Origin: Syntrophomonadaceae bacterium
Lineage (GTDB): Bacteria; Bacillota; DSM-12270; Thermacetogeniales; Thermacetogeniaceae
DNA length: 48,515 nt
Assembly: GCA_012840385.1 (NCBI GenBank)
Contig: DULK01000052.1
Span: 1 to 48,515 of the forward strand
Direction: 5' to 3'
The position numbers were made by a program, and so were the translations under genes. Positions 41,175-48,515 of the stretch are shown piece after piece. The notes under the pieces are model-generated. The model was not told the origin of the DNA. It did no database searches and saw only the letters and a program-made list of their open reading frames with translations. Within the stretch, counting starts at the first letter, position 1. Every line of letters starts with the position of its first letter.

Positions 41175-44100
41175 ATGAGTAAAGACTTGCTGGATTTTGT
41201 CCATCTCCATGTACACAGTGAATACAGCCTTCTGGACGGGGCATCCCGTTTGAAAGACCTGGTGCGGACCGCCGCCGAACTTGGTATGACCTCCCTTGCC
41301 ATTACAGACCACGGCGTCATGTATGGGGTAATTGACTTTTACCGTCTGGCAAAACAGCATGGCATCCATCCGGTGCTGGGCTGCGAGGTCTATGTGGCGC
41401 CGCGCAGCCGTTTTGAAAGGACCCCGCATGTGGACGACTCCCCGCACCACCTGGTCCTGCTGGCCGAAAATGAGCAGGGTTATAAAAACCTGATATCCCT
41501 GGTCTCTGCCGCCTACCTGGAGGGTTTTTATTACAAGCCCAGGGTGGACAGGGATTTGCTTGCAGCACACAGCGAAGGTCTCATTGCCATGAGTGCCTGC
41601 CTGGCCGGGGAAATACCGAAGCACATCCTGGCGGGTGATGACGCTAAAGCCAGGGAAGCTGCCGGGTCGTACCGCGAGATTTTCGGACCTTCCGGTTTCT
41701 TTCTGGAATTGATGGACCACCAGCTTCCCGAACAGCAGCGTGTCAACGCAGGATTGAGGGAAATCGGTCGTCAACTGGGAATACCTTTGGTTGTGACCAA
41801 CGACTCTCACTACATCAGGAAAGAGGATGCCAGGGTTCACGACGTGCTGCTCTGTATCCAGACCGGTAAAACACTGGAGGAAGAGAACCGCCTGCGTTTT
41901 TCAGGGAAGGAGTTTTACCTGAAGTCCGCGGCCGAAATGGCCGCTCTGTTCCCTGATGACCGGGAAGCCCTCATGCGGACACGGGAAATAGCGGAAAGGT
42001 GTCAGGTGGAATTCGACTTCAACCAGATGCACCTTCCCGTTTTTGAGGTTCCGGAGGGGTATGATCTCGATTCTTATTTAAAGGAGCTCTGTTATGCCGG
42101 TTTGAAGCGGCGTTTCCCCGGAGAAATTCCTGCCGAGGTCCGGGAAAGGGTGGACTACGAGCTGAGTGTCATCCGGCAGATGGGCTTTTCCGGTTACTTC
42201 CTCATAGTCCAGGACTTCATCAACTGGTCCCGCAGCAGGGGAATTCTCGTGGGGCCCGGCCGGGGTTCGGCAGCGGGCTCCCTGGTGGCCTACGCCTTAG
42301 GGATTACAAATATCAATCCCCTCAAGTACGGCCTGCTCTTTGAACGCTTCCTGAACCCGGACCGGATCACCATGCCCGATATTGACATTGATTTTTGTTT
42401 CGAACGGCGCGGCGAAGTTATCGACTACGTGGTTGAGAAGTACGGGGCAGATCACGTCGCCCAGATCATCACCTTTGGAACCATGATGGCCAGGGCTGCC
42501 ATACGGGACGTGGGGCGTGTGCTCAACCTCCCACTTTCCGAAGTAGACCGCATTGCCAAGCTTGTCCCTGAAGAACTTGGGGTCACCATTGACAAGGCCC
42601 TGGAGACTTCACCTGAGCTCAAGCAGCTCTATGACGAAGACCCCGATGTCCGCAATCTGCTCGACCTGGCCCGGGCGATTGAGGGCATGCCGCGCCACGC
42701 CTCTACCCATGCAGCGGGTGTCGTTATTTCCAAGGACCCGCTTACCTGCTATGTCCCGCTGCAGCGCACCGGTGACTCGATTGTCACCCAGTTCCCCAAG
42801 GAAACGGTGGAAGAGATCGGGCTGCTCAAAATGGACTTCCTGGGGCTCCGCACCCTTACCGTTATTGGAGATGCGTTGAAGATTATCGAGCAGACCCAGA
42901 ATATAAAACTCGATCTGGATAAAATCCCCCTTGATGACAGGGATACTTATGACCTGCTGGGAACGGGGGAGAGCAGAGGAATCTTTCAGCTGGAAAGCGC
43001 CGGGATGCGCCACATCCTGAGGAACATGAAACCCCGGCGGTTTGAGGATTTGATTGCCCTGGTCGCCCTGTACAGGCCTGGACCCATCGGGAGCGGCATG
43101 GTCGACGATTTTATCAGCCGTAAAAACGGGCAGACGGAGGTAAAATACCTTCATCCCGTTCTTGAGCCGATCTTAAAGGAAACCTACGGAGTTATCCTGT
43201 ATCAGGAACAGGTGATGCAGATCTCCTGTGATCTGGCGGGGTTTACCATGGCACAGGCCGATTCCTTGAGGAGGGCGATGGGCAAAAAGAAACCGGAGGT
43301 AATCGCCGGGCTGCGGGAGACCTTTATTTCCGGGGCCGTAAAACGTCAGGTTGACCCTAAGGTGGCAGGACAGATCTTTGACTTAATGGAGCACTTTGCA
43401 GGCTACGGATTTAACAAAAGCCACTCTGCCGCATACGCCTTGATCGCTTATCAGACCGCCTATCTGAAAGCCCACTATCCGGTGGCATTTATGGCGGCCC
43501 TGCTCACCAGCTTTCGCGGTAACTCGGACAAGGTATCCTATTACATCCAGGAATGCCGCCGTCTGGGAATTAAAATCCTCCCTCCTGACGTAAACGAAAG
43601 CATGGAGAACTTTACAGTTGTGGGAGACAGTATCAGATTTGGGCTGGCGGCGGTGAAGAATGTCGGGGAGGAGGCGGTAGAGGCCATCATTGCGGCGCGC
43701 CGGAAGGGGGGACCGTTCGTTTCCCTGGACGACTTCTGCCAGCGTGTCGACCTGCGGCAGGTGAACAAACGGGTAATTGAAAGCCTGATCATGTGCGGTG
43801 CCTTTGATTCCTTAAAGGCTTACCGGTCGCAGTTGATCGCAATTCTTGAAGACTGTATCGAAACCGCCCAGGCAAACCGCAGGGATCAGGGTGCCCAGAT
43901 CGAGGGCCAGGTTTCCCTATTCGACCTGATCGAAGGACCGGGACGTGTGCAGGTGCAGCGCAGCCTCCCTGATATTCCGGAATACTCCCGGCAGGAACTC
44001 CTCGCCAGGGAAAAAGAGGTGCTGGGTTTCTATGTCAGTGGCCACCCTCTCAGCGGCTACAGGAGCCTGCTGGCCGGACGGACAACCTCCATAGGGGATC

Positions 44101-44660
44101 TTTCTAAATATAAGGACGGGGAGAGGTTGACCTTGGGGGGCATCATTACCTCCCTGCGCCGCAGAACCTCCAAACGCGGGGAAGGAGTGATCCGCTTTAC
44201 TCTGGAGGATTTAGGAGGAAGTATTGAGATCACCCTTTTCCCCGGCAACAGCCGTAGAGATCTCACATTTCTCAAAGAAGATGCGGTTGTCCTCGTGGAC
44301 GGGAGGCTGAGCCTGCAGGAAGAGTCGTGCCGCTTTTTTGCCGAGGATGTCAGGCCGCTGCAGACCCCATCCGCTCAGCCGGAGCAGGTGCTATACGTTC
44401 GCATCAACCCCATGGCAGGAAGCCCGGGCGTAATGGAGAGATTGCGGATACTCCTGATGCAGCAGCGCGGCCCAACACCCGTTTTTCTTTATTTTGTAAA
44501 ACAGAAGGAACTCCTGAAGACCGACCCATCCTTTTGGGTGGATGTCACCCCGGATCTCTGCTACCAGGTAGAGGGTCTCTGCGGGCCCGGCTCCTGTTTC
44601 GTGCTCGACTCCAATTCAAAGATAAAAATTAGCGGGATGGCGTTGACAACAACTGCATAG
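41175..44660 (+). CDS. dnaE: DNA polymerase III subunit alpha, DnaE type
   Basis: A replicative polymerase subunit of about 1161 aa. The N-terminal PHP domain begins FVHLHVHSEYSLLDGAS. The C-family polymerase core has PGRGSAAGSLVAYALGI and PDIDIDF with catalytic Asp402 and Asp404. GYGFNKSHSAAYALIAYQTA lies further on. A C-terminal helix-hairpin-helix and an OB-fold (LGGIITSLRRRTSKRGEGV) complete it. This is the DnaE1/DnaE3-type length, not PolC. The ATG at 41175 fits other DnaE starts (MSKDLLDFVHLHVH). ATGs at 41163 and 41133 are in frame. It heads the housekeeping block mtrB, accD, accA, pfkA. Confidence 0.95.
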   Translation: MSKDLLDFVHLHVHSEYSLLDGASRLKDLVRTAAELGMTSLAITDHGVMYGVIDFYRLAKQHGIHPVLGCEVYVAPRSRFERTPHVDDSPHHLVLLAENEQGYKNLISLVSAAYLEGFYYKPRVDRDLLAAHSEGLIAMSACLAGEIPKHILAGDDAKAREAAGSYREIFGPSGFFLELMDHQLPEQQRVNAGLREIGRQLGIPLVVTNDSHYIRKEDARVHDVLLCIQTGKTLEEENRLRFSGKEFYLKSAAEMAALFPDDREALMRTREIAERCQVEFDFNQMHLPVFEVPEGYDLDSYLKELCYAGLKRRFPGEIPAEVRERVDYELSVIRQMGFSGYFLIVQDFINWSRSRGILVGPGRGSAAGSLVAYALGITNINPLKYGLLFERFLNPDRITMPDIDIDFCFERRGEVIDYVVEKYGADHVAQIITFGTMMARAAIRDVGRVLNLPLSEVDRIAKLVPEELGVTIDKALETSPELKQLYDEDPDVRNLLDLARAIEGMPRHASTHAAGVVISKDPLTCYVPLQRTGDSIVTQFPKETVEEIGLLKMDFLGLRTLTVIGDALKIIEQTQNIKLDLDKIPLDDRDTYDLLGTGESRGIFQLESAGMRHILRNMKPRRFEDLIALVALYRPGPIGSGMVDDFISRKNGQTEVKYLHPVLEPILKETYGVILYQEQVMQISCDLAGFTMAQADSLRRAMGKKKPEVIAGLRETFISGAVKRQVDPKVAGQIFDLMEHFAGYGFNKSHSAAYALIAYQTAYLKAHYPVAFMAALLTSFRGNSDKVSYYIQECRRLGIKILPPDVNESMENFTVVGDSIRFGLAAVKNVGEEAVEAIIAARRKGGPFVSLDDFCQRVDLRQVNKRVIESLIMCGAFDSLKAYRSQLIAILEDCIETAQANRRDQGAQIEGQVSLFDLIEGPGRVQVQRSLPDIPEYSRQELLAREKEVLGFYVSGHPLSGYRSLLAGRTTSIGDLSKYKDGERLTLGGIITSLRRRTSKRGEGVIRFTLEDLGGSIEITLFPGNSRRDLTFLKEDAVVLVDGRLSLQEESCRFFAEDVRPLQTPSAQPEQVLYVRINPMAGSPGVMERLRILLMQQRGPTPVFLYFVKQKELLKTDPSFWVDVTPDLCYQVEGLCGPGSCFVLDSNSKIKISGMALTTTA

Positions 44661-44683
44661 CCTTTATAAGATAATGTAATTTG

Positions 44684-44692
44684 TGGTATTAT
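44684..44692 (+). promoter_or_regulatory. Possible extended -10 promoter of mtrB
   Basis: TGGTATTAT is an extended -10 element 27 nt before the mtrB ATG. No good -35 is seen. Confidence 0.3.
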
Positions 44693-44718
44693 TTAGATAG
44701 CAAAGGTAGGTGGTATGG

Positions 44719-44949
44719 ATGGCGGATGAAGCAGTGCAGGCCGAATACATAGCGGTTAAGGCTTTGGAAAATGGAGTGACCATCATCGGACTTACCCGCG
44801 GCCGGGACACAAAGTTTCATCACACCGAGAAGCTGGACAAGGGGGAAGTGATGATTGCCCAGTTCACCGAGCATACCTCGGCGATAAAGATACGCGGTCG
44901 GGCAGAGGTCTACACCAAATTTGGGGTTATAGCAACTTCTTCTGGATAA
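44719..44949 (+). CDS. mtrB: TRAP, trp RNA-binding attenuation protein
   Basis: A 76-aa protein very similar to Bacillus TRAP: VIGLTRGxDTKFHH, EKLDKGEV and [15 protein letters not shown] are all present, including the Thr residues that contact tryptophan and the Lys/Lys/Arg residues that bind GAG/UAG triplets. TRAP forms an 11-subunit ring, senses L-tryptophan and terminates or blocks translation of trp genes. Start ATG 44719 is 5 nt after AGGTGG. An in-frame GTG at 44710 lies on the ribosome binding site. Its place between dnaE and accD differs from the Bacillus location next to folE (mtrA). No trp gene or triplet leader was noticed in the window. Confidence 0.93.
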   Translation: MADEAVQAEYIAVKALENGVTIIGLTRGRDTKFHHTEKLDKGEVMIAQFTEHTSAIKIRGRAEVYTKFGVIATSSG

Positions 44950-45043
44950 ATTTATAATGAAAATTCAATTACCAGGAAGGATTCTCTTATCATCTGGTCG
45001 AAATGCTTATCCGCGAGAATTTTGGATAGGGGGGCCAAAATTC

Positions 45044-45244
45044 ATGTGGACTGTGGTTTATATTGCATCGAATCGCACCACCGCCGAGACGCTGAAGAAA
45101 ATTCTTAACAAGGAGGGGCTCCTGGTGATGCTCCGTCCTACCGGAATCCCTCATTTTGGGGACGAGAGCACCGTGGAAGTGTTGGTTCCGGAGTCCGAAG
45201 CCGAAGAAGCACATGAGATACTTAGTACCACTTATGCTGTTTAG
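45044..45244 (+). CDS. Small DUF2007-like protein
   Basis: A 66-aa protein with the fold pattern of DUF2007/putative signal-transducing proteins: VVYIASNRTTAETLKKIL, LVMLRP, VEVLVPESEAEEAHEIL. ATG 45044 is placed 10 nt after AGGGGGG. The frame extends 29 codons further up without support. A position before accD suggests it belongs to the same neighbourhood. Function unknown. Confidence 0.72.
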   Translation: MWTVVYIASNRTTAETLKKILNKEGLLVMLRPTGIPHFGDESTVEVLVPESEAEEAHEILSTTYAV

Positions 45245-45281
45245 GGGGTAATGTTCAATTACAAAGTTTCTTCAGTGGTAA

Positions 45282-45310
45282 TTTCCTGCAGAGCCTTGCT
45301 CTGCAGGAAA
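45282..45310 (+). terminator. Terminator-like hairpin before accD
   Basis: TTTCCTGCAGAG (45282-45293) and CTCTGCAGGAAA (45299-45310) form a perfect 12-bp stem with loop CCTTG. The following TATTTCATTA is only moderately U-rich. Confidence 0.6.
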
Positions 45311-45323
45311 TATTTCATTATGA

Positions 45324-45332
45324 TGCTAAAAT
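45324..45332 (+). promoter_or_regulatory. Possible extended -10 promoter of accDA-pfkA
   Basis: TGCTAAAAT is an extended -10 element directly after the terminator hairpin and about 49 nt before the accD start. No clear -35 box. Confidence 0.35.
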
Positions 45333-45380
45333 AAGAATAATGTTGGAATAGGACTGGAACCGAAGGTAAGGAGTGATCAA

Positions 45381-46238
45381 GTGTTAAAGGACCTATTCCG
45401 TAAACAAAAAAGATACATCACGGTACGGCCAGGTACTGTGCCTGAACGTGAAGAAGAGAAAGAACCCTTATGGATCAAATGCCCCGGCTGCGGGGAAATT
45501 TTATATGTGCGGGAATTGGAAAAAGGCTTGAAGGTCTGCTCGAAATGCCGTTATCACTTTCGCCTCTCCGCTCCGGAGAGGATCGCTGCCACCGTTGACG
45601 ACAACACCTTTCAGGAGTTGGATGGGGATCTACAAGCCGTAGATCCGCTGTCCTTCCCTGCCTACCGGCCCAAGCTGTCTTCGGCTGAACAGGAAACCGG
45701 CATGCGCGATGCCATTCTCACCGGTCAGGGCACAATCGAGGGATGGCCGGTACTGATAGGGGCGCTGGAGCCCAATTTTATTATGGGGAGCATGGGGTGT
45801 ATTGTCGGTGAAAAAATTACCAGGCTGATTGAAAAGGCCCTCAAGGAAAGGCTTCCGGTTATCCTCTTTTCAGCCTCGGGGGGAGCGCGCATGCAGGAAG
45901 GGGTTTTTTCCCTGATGCAGATGGCCAAGACAAGCGCGGCAATTGCCAGGCTCCACGAGGCCGGGATCTTGTATGTTTCAGTCCTGACCGATCCTACTAC
46001 AGGGGGCGTCCTGGCAAGCTTTGCTACACTCGGGGATATCATTCTTGCGGAACCTGGAGCACTGATCGGTTTTGCCGGTCGCCGGGTAACGGAACAAACT
46101 CTGAAAGAAAAGCTCCCCCCTGATTTTCAGACCGCAGAGTTTTGCTTTAACCACGGCCTCATCGACCTGATTGTGCCTCGCAACGAAATGCGGCAGATAC
46201 TGGCGCAGATTCTTTCTCTCCACAGTGAAAGGGGTTAA
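45381..46238 (+). CDS. accD: Acetyl-CoA carboxylase carboxyltransferase subunit beta
   Basis: Beta subunit of the carboxyltransferase that makes malonyl-CoA for fatty acid synthesis, working with AccA. 285 aa. The N-terminal zinc finger is CPGCGE and CSKCRYHF (four Cys). The crotonase-like core includes GxGxIEGWPVLIGALEPNFIMGSMG-type sequence, LFSASGGARMQEG and DPTTGGVLASFA. GTG at 45381 follows AAGGAG. accA follows after 4 nt. Confidence 0.96.
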   Translation: MLKDLFRKQKRYITVRPGTVPEREEEKEPLWIKCPGCGEILYVRELEKGLKVCSKCRYHFRLSAPERIAATVDDNTFQELDGDLQAVDPLSFPAYRPKLSSAEQETGMRDAILTGQGTIEGWPVLIGALEPNFIMGSMGCIVGEKITRLIEKALKERLPVILFSASGGARMQEGVFSLMQMAKTSAAIARLHEAGILYVSVLTDPTTGGVLASFATLGDIILAEPGALIGFAGRRVTEQTLKEKLPPDFQTAEFCFNHGLIDLIVPRNEMRQILAQILSLHSERG

Positions 46239-46242
46239 GCAA

Positions 46243-48202
<1,960 letters not shown>

Positions 48203-48237
48203 CCTTTTGTTGGGAGCGCTTAGGACCGCTTAGACTC

Positions 48238-48298
48238 TCATACTGCCCAAGCGGCATAAAAATAGTGGTTTATCCTAAAAATACCCGGCGGGTGTATT
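48238..48298 (-). repeat. Partial hairpin module of the repeat family
   Basis: On the minus strand this reads GGATAAACCACTATTTTTATGCCGCTTGGGCAG, a diverged copy of the module at 510-560 and of the adjacent copy at 48300-48375. It lies 36 nt after the pfkA stop. Confidence 0.6.
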
Positions 48299-48319
48299 CG
48301 ATGTATTTTCAGGGTATAC

Positions 48320-48515
48320 ACTCATGCCGCTTATGCGGCACCATCAAAAGAATGAAATTGGTGGTTTATCCTTGCAGGCGCAGCGACCTACGGAGGTTGT
48401 TACTCGCCCTTGACGAAGGAGCAGCTAACGGCAGCCGAAGCGAAACAGGAGGTTGAGCTAGGCGACTATGCGCCATGGACGGCGTCATAGGAGCCGGTCG
48501 GCTGCCGTCTGCGAC
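48320..48515 (-). repeat. ~195-bp interspersed repeat, right inverted copy
   Basis: Reverse complement of 371-565 with few differences. It runs off the window end, so the full element is longer. It contains the hairpin TGCCGC (48325-48330) / GCGGCA (48335-48340). No gene is supported within it. The 2-nt indel relative to the left copy argues against coding. Confidence 0.85.

Noticed and set aside
48203-48240. Terminator of pfkA in CGCTTAG repeats
   Set aside because: GCGCTTAGGACCGCTTAG is a direct rather than an inverted repeat and no U-tract follows.

Overview
The window looks like chromosome from an anaerobic, endospore-forming, moderately GC-rich Firmicute, probably a clostridial/Peptococcaceae-like or Thermoanaerobacterales-like lineage. 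The grounds are a complete tricistronic gerA-type spore germination operon, the order dnaE - accD - accA - pfkA, a TRAP (MtrB) protein, Hyp hydrogenase maturation genes, strong AGGAGG ribosome binding sites and frequent GTG/TTG starts. No genus can be named from sequence alone.

Layout. 1-606: non-coding modular repeat, with an inverted copy at the extreme right end (48320-48515) and a fragment at 9255-9307. 607-4600 (-): GerC, GerB and GerA homologues. 4806-11927: a storage alpha-glucan locus with a CBM25-like starch-binding protein, a GT4 glycogen-synthase-like enzyme, a sugar-1-phosphate nucleotidyltransferase fused to a degenerate phosphohexomutase domain, and on the other strand a GH57 branching enzyme and a DUF4912 protein. 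12228-12974 (-): an SDR dehydrogenase. 13253-17834: hypF-hypC-hypD-hypE with overlapping ends, followed by a CPBP membrane protease. 18775-20058: a family III CoA-transferase.

20118-28535: a tight run of an amidohydrolase-like membrane protein, NurA nuclease, HerA translocase, Mre11/SbcD nuclease, a Rad50-like ATPase encoded as separate pieces (Walker A plus coil plus zinc hook; a 92-aa coiled-coil protein; coil plus signature/Walker B), and UppP. This archaeal-style DNA-end-processing set with a Rad50 broken just after the zinc hook is the most unusual system in the window. A tRNA-Pro(CGG) with its own promoter and terminator follows.

28822-40768: a mannose-centred island with a HAD phosphatase, mannose-1-phosphate guanylyltransferase, phosphomannomutase and a very large GT-A/GH130 fusion on the + strand. 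Converging on it are a GT4 fused to a phosphomannose-isomerase-type cupin, a GH5-like glycosidase, an alpha/alpha-barrel protein and a second GT4. Together they could make GDP-mannose from fructose-6-phosphate and then build and phosphorolyse an intracellular mannoside or mannan (inference). 41175-48202: dnaE, mtrB, a small DUF2007-like gene, accD, accA and pfkA, which are housekeeping genes in a common Firmicute order.
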